Assembly: GCF_014192225.1 (NCBI RefSeq)
Contig: NZ_JACHXS010000002.1
Location: 62,001-126,000, forward strand
DNA from: Pseudoduganella umbonata
GTDB taxonomy: Bacteria > Pseudomonadota > Gammaproteobacteria > Burkholderiales > Burkholderiaceae_D
DNA: 64,000 nucleotides
Reading direction: 5' to 3'
Shown here: piece by piece, positions 30,882-41,602 of the stretch
How the letters are laid out: the number at the start of each line of letters is the position of its first letter
Numbering within the stretch: the stretch's first letter is position 1
Program-made: the position numbers and the translations under genes
The notes under the pieces: model-generated
Databases searched by the model: none
Told to the model about the DNA's origin: nothing
What the model saw: the letters and a program-made list of their open reading frames with translations, nothing else

Positions 30882-30929
30882 CTCGCCACTGTAGCAAAGA
30901 AACGTAAATCTTGCTGGCAGGATGTAAAA

Positions 30930-30966
30930 ACGGCAGCCCTTACCCTACAGGATAAGGAGCTGCCGT
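30930..30966 (-). terminator. Terminator of purB
   Basis: ACGGCAGC ... GCTGCCGT stem with inner CTTA/TAAG pairing; T-run on the minus strand (plus-strand A-run 30926-30930). Confidence 0.85.
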
Positions 30967-31026
30967 CATAGGGGGCTATGGTGAGAGGATACTTAAGAGC
31001 AAAGAATCCTGACTGCCGGTCCCGGC

Positions 31027-33131
<2,105 letters not shown>

Positions 33132-33139
<8 letters not shown>

Positions 33140-33243
33140 TAATTCAAGCGTGACAGTCAAGGCGTGACAATCCAGGCGTAACAATTCATGCGTCACAACG
33201 CAGGCGTAACAACGCAGGCGTGACGATTTGACCGTCACCATTC
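33132..33243 (+). repeat. 14-bp tandem repeat, 8 units, starting at the GST stop codon
   Basis: Exactly 8 x 14 bases; consensus close to AGGCGTGACAATTC, units diverged by 1-5 bases. The stop TGA of the GST gene (33137-33139) is inside unit 1 and most units repeat GCGTGA or GCGTAA. Confidence 0.85.
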
Positions 33244-33352
33244 AGGCTGGATCGCCCCGGTCCGGTCCGGCGGGCCTGAACACGCGCCGGCCGTGCGGGC
33301 GCCCCTGAAACCATTGCGCTACACTGTGGCGTCACGATAGAGCGGGGCGGCC

Positions 33353-34297
33353 ATGGAACAATCTGTAGCGGTTTTCGGCGAAGCACTGGTGGACGATTTC
33401 AGCAGCCAGCGGGTGGTCGGCGGCGCGCCGTTCAACCTGGCACGGCACCTGGCCGGCTTCGGCCTTCCCGTCACGATGGTGACCCGCATCGGCGACGACG
33501 ACAACGGCGCCCTGATCCGCAACGAATTCACGCGTTTCCGGCTTGCCGACGCGGGCCTGCAAACGGGGGCCGGCGAGCCGACCGGCAGCGTGCACGTGGA
33601 AGTGGGCTCCGACGGCAGCCACCGCTTCACGATCGTGCCGGACCAGGCCTACGACCGCATCGACGGTGTTGCCGCGCTGGCCGCCGTGCAGGCCGCCCAA
33701 CCCGGCATCTTCTGTTTCGGCACGCTGGCGCAACGGGACCCGGTGTCGCGCGCCGCGCTGCATGGCTTGCTGGAACAGACCGAAGCGGTGCGCTTCCTCG
33801 ACCTGAACCTGCGCGCCGGGCACGTGGACGAAGCCATCGTGTTCGACTCCCTGCAACAGGCCGATATCGTCAAGGTCAACGAAGAGGAATTGCAGCAGCT
33901 GTTCAAGTGGTACTGCCACACGTGCCCGGACACGGTCAACATGGAATGCATCTCGGTCGATACCGAGTGCCGCGCGATGATGCACAATTTCTCGCTGTCC
34001 GCGCTGGTGGTCACCATGGGCGCGCGCGGCGCGCTGTATCTGTCGGCCGATGGCGCGCACCTGGCCGACCATGGCACGGGCAGCAGCGAATGCTTCGTCG
34101 ATTCGGTGGGAGCGGGGGATGCGTTCAACGCCGTGTTCCTGCTGGGCCGGCTGCGCGGCTGGACGATGGAACGGACGCTGGCGCGCGCGAATGCGTTCGC
34201 GGCGGCTTCCTGCGGCTATGCGGGCGCGGTGCCGCAGGATCTGTCGTGCTACGCCCGCTGGCTGGACCAGTGGTCGCGTGAACCAGTGGTCGCGTGA
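33353..34297 (+). CDS. PfkB-family carbohydrate kinase (fructokinase-like)
   Basis: 314 residues. Ribokinase fold with the N-terminal GGAPFNLARHLAGFG substrate loop (23-37) and the C-terminal ATP/catalytic motif DSVGAGDAFNAVF (250-262), whose Asp256 is the base. Most like bacterial fructokinases; sugar unproven. Unusual: where close relatives have a plain loop, residues 181-211 read QQLFKWYCHTCPDTV then NMECISVDTECR, with cysteines at 188, 191, 199 and 206 (C-x2-C-x7-C-x6-C). Stand-alone gene with its own TACACT box (33320-33325). Its stop lies in a 16-bp tandem repeat that replaces the last residues. Confidence 0.87.
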   Translation: MEQSVAVFGEALVDDFSSQRVVGGAPFNLARHLAGFGLPVTMVTRIGDDDNGALIRNEFTRFRLADAGLQTGAGEPTGSVHVEVGSDGSHRFTIVPDQAYDRIDGVAALAAVQAAQPGIFCFGTLAQRDPVSRAALHGLLEQTEAVRFLDLNLRAGHVDEAIVFDSLQQADIVKVNEEELQQLFKWYCHTCPDTVNMECISVDTECRAMMHNFSLSALVVTMGARGALYLSADGAHLADHGTGSSECFVDSVGAGDAFNAVFLLGRLRGWTMERTLARANAFAAASCGYAGAVPQDLSCYARWLDQWSREPVVA

Positions 34298-34314
34298 AGC
34301 AGTGATCGCTTGAG
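34267..34314 (+). repeat. 16-bp tandem repeat, 3 units, across the kinase stop codon
   Basis: CCAGTGGTCGCGTGAA twice exactly (34267-34298), then a diverged third unit. The stop TGA (34295-34297) lies in unit 2; unit 1 has the same TGA out of frame, so the coding end (WSREPVVA) derives from the repeat. Confidence 0.85.
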
Positions 34315-34350
34315 GGCTGACCCGGACACCGCCCGGGCCGGAGTGCCTTG

Positions 34351-34836
34351 TCAGTGCGCCTCGTCCGCAGGCGCCATCTGCGTCTGCAGGTAGTTCTGGA
34401 TGCCGACCTTGCCGATCAGGTCCAGTTGCGTTTCCAGGAAGTCGATGTGCTCTTCGGTATCTTCCAGGATTTCCAGCAGCAGGTCGCGCGACACATAGTC
34501 GCCCACCTTTTCCGCCTGGGCGATGCCTTCCACCACCGTCACGTGGGCGCCGCGTTCCAGCTTCAGGTCCGCTTCCAGCATCTCCTGGGTGTTCTCGCCG
34601 ATCAGCAGCTTGTGCAGCGCCTGCAGGTTCGGCAAGCCATCGAGCATCAGGATGCGGTCGATCAGCTTGTCGGCATGCTTCATCTCGCCGATCGATTCCT
34701 CGTATTCCTTCTTTGCCAGCCGTGCCAGCCCCCAATGCTTGTACATCCGCGCGTGCAGGAAATACTGATTGATCGCGGTGAGCTCGTTCGTCAGCTGTGC
34801 GTTCAGCAAACGGATGACGTCTTTATCGCCCTTCAT
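34351..34836 (-). CDS. bfr: Bacterioferritin
   Basis: 161 residues, a four-helix bundle that forms 24-mers and stores iron as a ferric mineral. Ferroxidase ligands E18, E51, H54, E94 and H130 and the heme-ligand Met52 (GEMKHADK) are in place by direct counting against the E. coli numbering. The position of E127 is Thr (EDTEEH), with E128 next to it; this variant deserves checking but I believe related betaproteobacterial proteins share it. The ATG at 34836 begins [15 protein letters not shown] as usual. The gene is divergent from a siderophore receptor, with a Fur box between them, and bfd is 4 kb away. Confidence 0.95.
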   Translation of the reverse strand: MKGDKDVIRLLNAQLTNELTAINQYFLHARMYKHWGLARLAKKEYEESIGEMKHADKLIDRILMLDGLPNLQALHKLLIGENTQEMLEADLKLERGAHVTVVEGIAQAEKVGDYVSRDLLLEILEDTEEHIDFLETQLDLIGKVGIQNYLQTQMAPADEAH

Positions 34837-34952
34837 GGGAAAGCCTTTTCTTGATGTTTGTCGATCGTGGCATTTTGCCACAGATAGGTGATAAACCCAA
34901 GGCAAACCCCTTGCGTTCGTGGTCAAAATGGTGTAATGGCATTGCGAAAGCA

Positions 34953-34971
34953 AATGAAAACCATTATCATT
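34953..34971 (+). promoter_or_regulatory. Fur box between bfr and the siderophore receptor
   Basis: AATGAAAACCATTATCATT, a good match to the 19-bp Fur consensus, 33 bases before the receptor ATG. Confidence 0.75.
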
Positions 34972-35004
34972 CACGTTTTATGCCAACGCTACAATAAGGA
35001 AGAC

Positions 35005-37311
35005 ATGTCGTTCATCAAGAGCCGCAAGCACTCGCCAGCCACGCTCGCCGCTATCGCCACCCTGGCGATGCCGCTTGCACTGCACGCTGAAACCAATGCC
35101 GAACCGGTTGCCCAGCAAGGCGACAACAAGATGCCGGAGGTGACGGTCACCGGCCGCGCCGCCAACAACGAATTCCAGATTCCCCAGCGCTCCGCTTCCG
35201 ACAAGTTCACGGCGCCGCTGCTCGACACGCCCAAATCGGTCACCGTCGTCCCGAGCGAAGTGATCGCACAGACCGGCGCCACGTCGCTGGCCGATGCGCT
35301 GCGCACGGTACCCGGCATCACGATGGGCGCTGCCGAAGGCGGTAACCCGGTGGGCGACAACCTGTTCATCCGCGGCTACAACGCCCAGACCGACACCTAT
35401 ATCGACGGCATCCGCGACAGCGGCTCGCAATCGCGCGAAGTGTTCGCGATCGAGCAGGTCGAAGTCGTCAAGGGGCCGAACTCCGCCTACGGTGGCCGTT
35501 CGTCGGCGGGCGGCGGTGTCAACATCGTCAGCAAGACCGCCAAGCTGGACAACTTCTACAACGGCAGCGTGGGCTTCGGCACCGACAACTACAAGCGCGT
35601 GACGGCCGACGTCAACCGCCAGATCGGCACCGACTCCGCCTTCCGCATCGCCGTGATGGGCCATGAGAACGATGTCGCTGGCCGCGGCCCGGTGGGCGGC
35701 GACCGCTGGGGCATCGCGCCGACGATCGGCTTCGGCCTGTCGGGCCCGACCCAGGTCAACCTGTCGTACTACCACATGGAATCGAGCGAACTGCCCGACA
35801 CGGGCATCCCGTTCAACAACCCGTTCAGCACTGGCCCTAACGTGGCGAAGAACGGCAACGGCACGCCGATCTCGGTGCCGCGCGACAGCTTCTGGGGCCT
35901 GACCAACCGCGATTTCCGCGACACGGAAACCGATATCGCCACCGTCGACGTGAAGCACGACTTCGGCAACGGCCTGACGCTGCGCAACGTGACGCGCTAT
36001 GGCAAGACGAGCCAGGATTACGTGTGGACGCAGCCCGACGATTCGAAGGGCAACGTCGTGCTGTACGGTACCGTGTGGCGCCGCGCCAACACCCGCGTGA
36101 CGGAAACGGAAACGCTGGCCAACAGCACCGCACTGTCCGGCGAGGCGCGCACCGGCACGCTGAAGCACAACTTCAGCACCGGCATCGAGTTCTCGCGCGA
36201 GCAGACCGACCGCGGCACCTACCTCTTCACGCCGGGCACCAACAACCTGCTGACGAACAACACCGTCTGCGCCACGTCCGGCGCGGCAACGGGCTATAAC
36301 TGCGCTCCGCTGGTGGGCGCCAACCCGGATGATCCATGGGCCTACAACCGCGCGCTGTCGCCGGCGAAAACGGCCGTGCGCACCAACACCCGCGCCGCCT
36401 ACGCGATCGACACGATCGAGTTAACGCCGCAGTGGCTGGTGAACCTGGGCGTGCGCTGGGACGACTACCGCTCCGTGCTGGATACGCCGCAATACACGCT
36501 GAACGGCAACACCACCGCCGCCACGCATGCCGAGGTGAACGCCACGTTTACCAACTACCAGGCCGGCCTGGTGTACAAGCCGGCCGCGAACAGCAGCGTG
36601 TACCTGTCGTACGGTACGTCGTCCACGCCGCCGGGCAATGATGCCGGCGATGGCCTGGACGGCCTGACGGCCGCCATCCAGTACCTGAAGCCACAGGAAA
36701 GCCGCAACTTCGAGCTGGGGACCAAGTGGGAAGTGCTGTCGCGCCGCCTGTCGGTGTCCGCCGCGATCTTCAAGAGCGACATGAACAATGCCCGCGTGAC
36801 GGCGCCGGACGGCACCACGCAGAACGTGGGCAAGAAGAGCGTGCGCGGTGTCGAATTCGGCGCTTCGGGCAGCATCACCAACGCCTGGCAGGTCTTCGGC
36901 GGCTACACGTGGCTGGACGGCAAGGTCGACGACAACGGTTTCGTGAACACGGCGCCGAACGGTGCGCCGGCAGTGTGGGCTCCGTCGCCGTTCAACGGCA
37001 ACGTGTTCCCGACCACGCCGAAGCACAGCGCGTCGCTGTGGACCACGTACAAGGTGCTGCCGAACCTGACGGTTGGCGGCGGCCTGAACTCGATGTCGAA
37101 GGTGTACGCCAACGTCAACAACAACAAGTGGGCGCCGGGCTATACCCGCTTCGATGCGATGGCGAACTACATCGTCAACCCGAACATCAGCCTGCAGCTG
37201 AACGTGCAGAACCTGTCGGACAAGCTGTACTACGACAAGGTCTCCTCGCCGCACTACGCCGGCGTGGCGGCCGGCCGCAGCGCATCGCTGACCGCCAGCT
37301 TCAAGTACTAA
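35005..37311 (+). CDS. TonB-dependent siderophore receptor (Fiu/PiuA-like)
   Basis: 768 residues: signal peptide (cleavage near LHAET), TonB-box region MPEVTVTGR, plug (about 55-200, with LADALRTVPGITMGAAEGG, FIRGYNAQTDTYIDGIRD and VVKGPNSAYGGRSSAGGGVN), and a 22-strand-type barrel ending in LTASFKY. Likely ligand: ferric catecholates, because the next gene encodes a PiuC/YbiX-type hydroxylase, the partner gene of fiu and piuA in other species. The ATG at 35005 has AAGGAAGAC upstream; earlier in-frame starts cross the Fur box. Iron-repressed by inference. The N-terminal MSFIKSRKH resembles MAQIKSRKH of the receptor at 43191. Confidence 0.93.
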   Translation: MSFIKSRKHSPATLAAIATLAMPLALHAETNAEPVAQQGDNKMPEVTVTGRAANNEFQIPQRSASDKFTAPLLDTPKSVTVVPSEVIAQTGATSLADALRTVPGITMGAAEGGNPVGDNLFIRGYNAQTDTYIDGIRDSGSQSREVFAIEQVEVVKGPNSAYGGRSSAGGGVNIVSKTAKLDNFYNGSVGFGTDNYKRVTADVNRQIGTDSAFRIAVMGHENDVAGRGPVGGDRWGIAPTIGFGLSGPTQVNLSYYHMESSELPDTGIPFNNPFSTGPNVAKNGNGTPISVPRDSFWGLTNRDFRDTETDIATVDVKHDFGNGLTLRNVTRYGKTSQDYVWTQPDDSKGNVVLYGTVWRRANTRVTETETLANSTALSGEARTGTLKHNFSTGIEFSREQTDRGTYLFTPGTNNLLTNNTVCATSGAATGYNCAPLVGANPDDPWAYNRALSPAKTAVRTNTRAAYAIDTIELTPQWLVNLGVRWDDYRSVLDTPQYTLNGNTTAATHAEVNATFTNYQAGLVYKPAANSSVYLSYGTSSTPPGNDAGDGLDGLTAAIQYLKPQESRNFELGTKWEVLSRRLSVSAAIFKSDMNNARVTAPDGTTQNVGKKSVRGVEFGASGSITNAWQVFGGYTWLDGKVDDNGFVNTAPNGAPAVWAPSPFNGNVFPTTPKHSASLWTTYKVLPNLTVGGGLNSMSKVYANVNNNKWAPGYTRFDAMANYIVNPNISLQLNVQNLSDKLYYDKVSSPHYAGVAAGRSASLTASFKY

Positions 37312-37323
37312 GGAAACCCCGGC

Positions 37324-38004
37324 GTGATACTGCATATCCCCGGCGTGCTGGCGCCCGAGCAAGTCCGGCAATTCCGTGAGCGCCTTGCACAGGCGGACTG
37401 GATCGACGGGCGCGCCAGCGTCGGCTCGCAGGGGGCGGCAGTCAAGCGCAACCGCCAGCTGGCGGAAGGTTCCCCGCTGGCCGTCGAGCTGGGCGGCATC
37501 GTCGCCCGCGCCCTGACGGCCAACCCGCTGTTCTTCGCCGCGGCACTGCCGCTGCGGATCCTGCCGCCGTACTTCAACGGCTATGCCGGCGGCGAAACCT
37601 ATGGCGACCATATCGATGGCGCCATCCGCGTGGCGTCTCCCGGCGCCGCGCCGCTGCGGGCGGACGTGTCGACCACCGTGTTCCTGTCCGACCCGGAAGA
37701 GTATGACGGCGGCGAACTGATCGTCACCGACGCGTATGGCACGCACGAAGTCAAGCTGCCGGCCGGCGACGCGATCCTGTACCCGTCGACGACGGTGCAC
37801 CGGGTGGAGCCGGTCACGCGCGGCGAACGCCTGGCCTCGTTCCTGTGGACGCAAAGCATGGTCCGCGACGACTGGCGGCGCACGATGCTGTTCGAACTGG
37901 ACCAGAACATCCAGTCCGTGCGCGCGGCCCACGGCGACAGCCAGGCCACCGTCGGGCTGACCGGGCACTATCACAACCTGCTGCGGATGTGGGCGGAGAC
38001 GTAG
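37324..38004 (+). CDS. piuC: Fe(II)/2-oxoglutarate-dependent hydroxylase, PiuC/YbiX family
   Basis: 226 residues of the PKHD-type hydroxylase family. Metal triad: H and D in YGDHIDGA (about 97-99) and the distal His in TTVHRVEPV (about 159), with Arg of TRGERLASF for 2-oxoglutarate. Length and termini (start MILHIPGVL, end [15 protein letters not shown]) match E. coli YbiX. The role is thought to be handling of imported catecholate siderophores, from its linkage to receptor genes. GTG start 12 bases after the receptor stop; AAGGAAA upstream; so it is the second gene of a Fur-regulated operon. Symbol used by homology; ybiX is the enterobacterial name. Confidence 0.92.
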   Translation: MILHIPGVLAPEQVRQFRERLAQADWIDGRASVGSQGAAVKRNRQLAEGSPLAVELGGIVARALTANPLFFAAALPLRILPPYFNGYAGGETYGDHIDGAIRVASPGAAPLRADVSTTVFLSDPEEYDGGELIVTDAYGTHEVKLPAGDAILYPSTTVHRVEPVTRGERLASFLWTQSMVRDDWRRTMLFELDQNIQSVRAAHGDSQATVGLTGHYHNLLRMWAET

Positions 38005-38013
38005 AACAGCTGT

Positions 38014-38165
38014 ATAAAAAAACCGGTGACAGACACCAGTTTTTTTGGAATATTTCGCCAAAACAAAACCGGTGACAGACACCCGTTTTTTCGGAATATT
38101 TCCCGAAAATGGGTGTCTGTCACCGGTTTTTTTGCAACATTTCCAATTAACTGGAGCCTGTCACC
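38014..38165. repeat. Interspersed GGTGACAGACACC repeat cluster, copy 2, with 20-bp perfect hairpin
   Basis: Two direct units (from 38014 and 38061), one inverted unit (38107-38144) and a degenerate one (38153-38175). AAAACCGGTGACAGACACCC at 38065-38084 pairs perfectly with 38111-38130, and the loop has a further TTTTCGG/CCGAAAA stem. Lies between convergent piuC and tonB and could act as a bidirectional terminator or REP-type element. Confidence 0.85.
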
Positions 38166-38171
38166 GCTTTT

Positions 38172-38936
38172 TCAGGACAGCTTGAAGTTGATCGGCACCA
38201 GCACGTAGACCGGCACCGCCTTGCCATCTTCCATATACGGCTTGAACAGGCTGCGCAGCGCGGCTTGCCGTCCTGCTTCGTCCAGGTTCGCGGAGCCGGA
38301 CGTTTTCTGCACCGTCGCTCCCTCCGGCGTGCCCTTTTCGCTGACCAGCACGCGCAGCGTGACGACGCCCGTTTCACCCAGCCGCCGTGAAATCGACGGA
38401 TACACCGGCTGCGGCGGGCGCACGTATTCGACGCCTGTCACCAGCTTCGGCGCGGCCGGTGCCGGCGGGGCGGCCACGGGCGGTGCCGGCGGTGCGGGCG
38501 CGGCGGCCACGACCGGTGCCGGTTCGGCGGGCTTCACCGGCGCCGGCGGCACGGTAATCGTGTTTTCGATGACGATCGGCAGTTGCGGAACGACCGGCGT
38601 GAACACGGGCGGCGGCTTGATGGCCACTTCGACCACCTTCGGCGGTGCCGGCGGCGCCGGTGGCGCGGGCGGTGCGACGAACGTCACGTCGACGACCTGC
38701 GGCATTTTCTTGACCGCGTCGACCACCATGCCGTTCTGCATGGCCCAGAAACCGGCCACGTGAAGAGCGACGATGACGGCGATCTTGCCGGATTTGTTGC
38801 GGCTGCTGCCGAGAGCGAAGTCCTGCACAGCTTCGGTGGGTGCGGCAGGCGATTTGGACGTGAGTCGAGGCAGGCTCAGCGAATCCAGCCCGAGCCGCGA
38901 CACGCCAGGCCCTTGAAGGCCGGGCAGGGTTTGCAT
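38172..38936 (-). CDS. tonB: Energy transducer TonB
   Basis: 254 residues. A cytoplasmic N-terminal extension of about 48 residues precedes the single anchor helix (KIAVIVALHVAGFWAM, about 51-66); most TonBs have a shorter one. A proline-rich periplasmic spacer (about 85-165, PPAPPAPPAPPK) and the TonB C-terminal domain (YVRPPQPVYPSISRRLGETG, RSLFKPYMEDGKAVPV) follow. It transmits the proton motive force from ExbB/ExbD to outer-membrane receptors, four of which lie in this window; exbBD are not here. It starts 8 bases after the bfd stop, so bfd and tonB form an operon under the Fur box at 39286. Confidence 0.92.
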   Translation of the reverse strand: MQTLPGLQGPGVSRLGLDSLSLPRLTSKSPAAPTEAVQDFALGSSRNKSGKIAVIVALHVAGFWAMQNGMVVDAVKKMPQVVDVTFVAPPAPPAPPAPPKVVEVAIKPPPVFTPVVPQLPIVIENTITVPPAPVKPAEPAPVVAAAPAPPAPPVAAPPAPAAPKLVTGVEYVRPPQPVYPSISRRLGETGVVTLRVLVSEKGTPEGATVQKTSGSANLDEAGRQAALRSLFKPYMEDGKAVPVYVLVPINFKLS

Positions 38937-38944
38937 GGAATTCC

Positions 38945-39154
38945 TCAGGTAGTGAGGGTGGGGCGCTTCAGAACCGTTTCCTGGATCGGCGCGGCCACGT
39001 GTTCGTTCAGCACTTCAACGGCATAGTCCAGGCAGTTGCCGCAGCACGTGGAAACTCCCAGTGCCTCGCGCAGCCCGTCCATGGTGCTGATACCAAGGTC
39101 GATGGCTTGACGGATTTCCCGATCGGAGATGTTGTTGCAAACGCAAACGATCAT
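38945..39154 (-). CDS. bfd: Bacterioferritin-associated ferredoxin
   Basis: 69-residue [2Fe-2S] protein. Cysteine ligands C4, C6, C38 and C41 (MIVCVCN, TCCGNC) are exactly spaced as in E. coli Bfd. Bfd donates electrons to the Bfr heme to release stored iron. Expressed under low iron, consistent with the strong Fur box upstream. It is co-transcribed with tonB, so iron release and iron uptake energy are coupled in one unit. Divergent from feoA. Confidence 0.95.
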   Translation of the reverse strand: MIVCVCNNISDREIRQAIDLGISTMDGLREALGVSTCCGNCLDYAVEVLNEHVAAPIQETVLKRPTLTT

Positions 39155-39285
39155 TGAAACACCTTCTGGCTGATATATAACAGGGACCCGCCCGAAGGCG
39201 GTCTCATCAAGAAAGCAGGGCAGGAACCCGGCGCGAAAAGCTGTCTGAAGAGTTATGGCAAAGCTGCCAATCTTAAGACCTTCTT

Positions 39286-39304
39286 AATGAGAATCATTAT
39301 CATT
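39286..39304. promoter_or_regulatory. Fur box between bfd-tonB and feoABC
   Basis: AATGAGAATCATTATCATT, the best Fur match in the window. Placed to control bfd-tonB and possibly feoA. Confidence 0.8.
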
Positions 39305-39351
39305 ACGGTTCCTATTCTGCCGCAACAGCGCGTACAATGCAAGCGTTACCT

Positions 39352-39385
39352 GCAAATACAAACCATTCGCATTTGCCTCTATAAT
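39352..39385 (+). promoter_or_regulatory. feoA promoter with Fur-like palindrome
   Basis: GCAAAT-N13-ATTTGC (39352-39376, 25 bp) followed by TATAAT (39380-39385). The palindrome covers the -35 position, as expected for repression. Same outer arms as the site at 12527. Confidence 0.65.
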
Positions 39386-39415
39386 AGACAGATTGATTTC
39401 CCTCAGAGAACTGCC

Positions 39416-39685
39416 ATGACACACGCCCCCCTGATCAATCTCGACGCCCTGGCGACCGGGAAAAGTGGCACGGTGGTGCGTGTCGCGCCGGGCAATCCGG
39501 CCGATACCGAGGATGGCGCCGACCTCGCGCGCCGCCTGATGGAGCTGGGCTTCGTGCCCGGCGAAAAAATCCGCATGCTCAAGCGCGGCATGCCCGGCGG
39601 CGAGCCGCTGGCGATCCGGGTCGGCAATTCGACCTTTGCCTTGCGCCGTTTCGAAGCGGCCCTGGTCGCGGTCCAGCCTGAATAG
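39416..39685 (+). CDS. feoA: Ferrous iron transport protein A
   Basis: 89 residues, an SH3-like FeoA domain. DGADLARRLMELGFVPGEKIRMLKRGMPGGEPLAIRVGNSTFALRRFEA is the full domain. It is a small cytoplasmic protein required for FeoB activity. The ATG at 39416 fits the domain start; an earlier in-frame start at 39287 lies in the Fur box. 18 bases before feoB, so feoA-feoB-feoC-like form an operon. Ribosome site weak (CAGAGAA). Confidence 0.92.
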   Translation: MTHAPLINLDALATGKSGTVVRVAPGNPADTEDGADLARRLMELGFVPGEKIRMLKRGMPGGEPLAIRVGNSTFALRRFEAALVAVQPE

Positions 39686-39703
39686 AACGAGGTCCTAGAT
39701 AGC

Positions 39704-41593
39704 ATGGGTGTTACCGAGAAAGTGGTGCAGGCTGTGAGCCGTGCGCCGATGATTGCTTTGCTGGGCAATCCGAATTGCGGCAAGACCGCGCTGTTCAACC
39801 GCCTGACCGGCGCGCGCCAGAAGGTGGCCAACTACGCCGGCGTGACGATCGACCGCAAGGAAGGGCATTTCACGTCGCCCGCCGGACATGCCTTCAAGGT
39901 GCTGGACCTGCCGGGCGCCTACAGCCTGAAGGCGCACACGCCCGATGAGGAAATCACGCGCGACGTGGTGGCTGGCCTGCGTGCCGGCGAAACGCCGCCC
40001 GACCTGGTGGTGTGCGTGGTCGACGCCACCAACCTGCGCCTGAACCTGCGCCTCGTGCTGGAAGTGCAGCGCCTCGGCCTGCCGATGATCCTGTGCCTGA
40101 ACATGATGGATGTGGCGCGGCGCCGCGGTATCGAGATCGATGCCGACAGGCTGGCGCGGGAACTGCGCATGACCGTCGTCGAAACGGTGGCGGTGCAGGG
40201 CGGCGGCGAGAAATCCCTGCTGCGCGCGCTGGACGAGCTGGGGCCGGTGCCGGCCACGAAGGCGCAGCCGCTGGCCGCCATCGAAGCGGTATCGGTCGAG
40301 GACACGCAGCGCGAAGTGCGCCGCATCCTGAGCGTGGCAACCAACAATATCCAGGGCAGCGATACGGGCACCGACAAGATCGACAACGTGGTGCTGCACC
40401 CGGTCGCCGGCCCCGTCATCCTGGCGGTGCTGATGTTCCTGGTCTTCCAGGCGGTGTTCAGCTGGGCCGAGACGCCGATGGAAATCATCGAAGGCACGTT
40501 CGGCGCGATCGGCGAAGCCGTGCAGGGCGTGATGGCCGAAGGCGTGCTGCGCAGCCTGCTCGTCGATGGCGTCATTGCCGGCGTCGGCGGCGTGATCGTG
40601 TTCCTGCCGCAGATCCTGATCCTGTTCTTCTTCATCCTCGTGCTCGAGGATTGCGGCTACCTGCCGCGCGCCGCCTTCCTGCTCGACCGGCTGATGGGCG
40701 GCGTGGGCCTGTCGGGGCGCGCGTTCATCCCGCTGCTGTCGTCGTTCGCCTGCGCAATCCCCGGCGTGATGGCCGCGCGCACGATCCAGAACCCGCGCGA
40801 CCGGCTGGTGACGATCATGATCGCCCCGCTGATGACGTGCTCGGCGCGCCTGCCCGTGTATGCGCTGCTGATCGCCGCGTTCATCCCGGACCGCGAAGTG
40901 GCCGGCATCTTCAACCTGCAAGGGCTGGTGCTGTTCGTGCTGTACTTCGCCGGCATCATCTCGGCAATGGTGGTGGCCTGGGTCATGAAGCGCACGATGG
41001 GCGCCAAGCGCAAGCACGCGCTGATGATGGAATTGCCGAACTACCACGTGCCGAACCTGCGCAACCTGGCCATCGGGCTGGTGGAACGCGCCAAGATCTT
41101 CCTGCTGCGCGTGGGCACGCTGATCCTGACGCTGACGATCCTGCTGTGGGCACTGTCGAGCTTCCCCGGCGCCCCGGAAGGCGCCACCCAGCCGCCGATC
41201 TACTACAGCGTGGCCGGCATGATCGGGCGCGCGCTGGAATTCGTGTTCGCGCCGATCGGCTTCAACTGGCAGATCTGCATCGCGCTGGTGCCCGGCATGG
41301 CGGCACGCGAAGTGGCCGTCGGCGCGCTCGGTACCGTGTATGCGCTGTCCCAGACCGGCGACGAAGTCGCCACCGCGCTGGCCCCGCTGCTGGCCAGCAC
41401 GTGGTCGATGGCCACCGCGCTGTCGCTGCTGACTTGGTATGTCTACGCGCCGCAGTGCCTGGCCACGCTGTCGGTGGTCAAGCGCGAGACGGGCCATACC
41501 CGCTACGCGCTGATGATGGCCGGTTACATGTTCGGCCTCGCCTACACCGCCTCGTTCATCGTTTACCAGACCGCCCGCCTGCTGGGGGCATAG
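39704..41593 (+). CDS. feoB: Ferrous iron transporter B
   Basis: 629 residues. N-terminal G domain: G1 GNPNCGKT (21-28), G3 DLPG (68-71), G4 NMMD (133-136). The helical domain ends near 215 and the membrane part has two Gate motifs, with GLSGRAFIPLLSSFACAIPGVMAART (about 345-370) and CSARLPVYALLIAAF, the typical cysteine/serine-lined path. Imports Fe(II) across the inner membrane under low oxygen. The protein is shorter than E. coli FeoB (773), as in many betaproteobacteria. The next small gene starts 9 bases later. Confidence 0.96.
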   Translation: MGVTEKVVQAVSRAPMIALLGNPNCGKTALFNRLTGARQKVANYAGVTIDRKEGHFTSPAGHAFKVLDLPGAYSLKAHTPDEEITRDVVAGLRAGETPPDLVVCVVDATNLRLNLRLVLEVQRLGLPMILCLNMMDVARRRGIEIDADRLARELRMTVVETVAVQGGGEKSLLRALDELGPVPATKAQPLAAIEAVSVEDTQREVRRILSVATNNIQGSDTGTDKIDNVVLHPVAGPVILAVLMFLVFQAVFSWAETPMEIIEGTFGAIGEAVQGVMAEGVLRSLLVDGVIAGVGGVIVFLPQILILFFFILVLEDCGYLPRAAFLLDRLMGGVGLSGRAFIPLLSSFACAIPGVMAARTIQNPRDRLVTIMIAPLMTCSARLPVYALLIAAFIPDREVAGIFNLQGLVLFVLYFAGIISAMVVAWVMKRTMGAKRKHALMMELPNYHVPNLRNLAIGLVERAKIFLLRVGTLILTLTILLWALSSFPGAPEGATQPPIYYSVAGMIGRALEFVFAPIGFNWQICIALVPGMAAREVAVGALGTVYALSQTGDEVATALAPLLASTWSMATALSLLTWYVYAPQCLATLSVVKRETGHTRYALMMAGYMFGLAYTASFIVYQTARLLGA

Positions 41594-41602
41594 GAGTTTT
41601 TC

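Noticed and set aside
38026..38208. 60-codon plus-strand frame and a similar one at 28984
   Set aside because: Both consist of the GGTGACAGACACC interspersed repeat; no ribosome site and no protein-like conservation.
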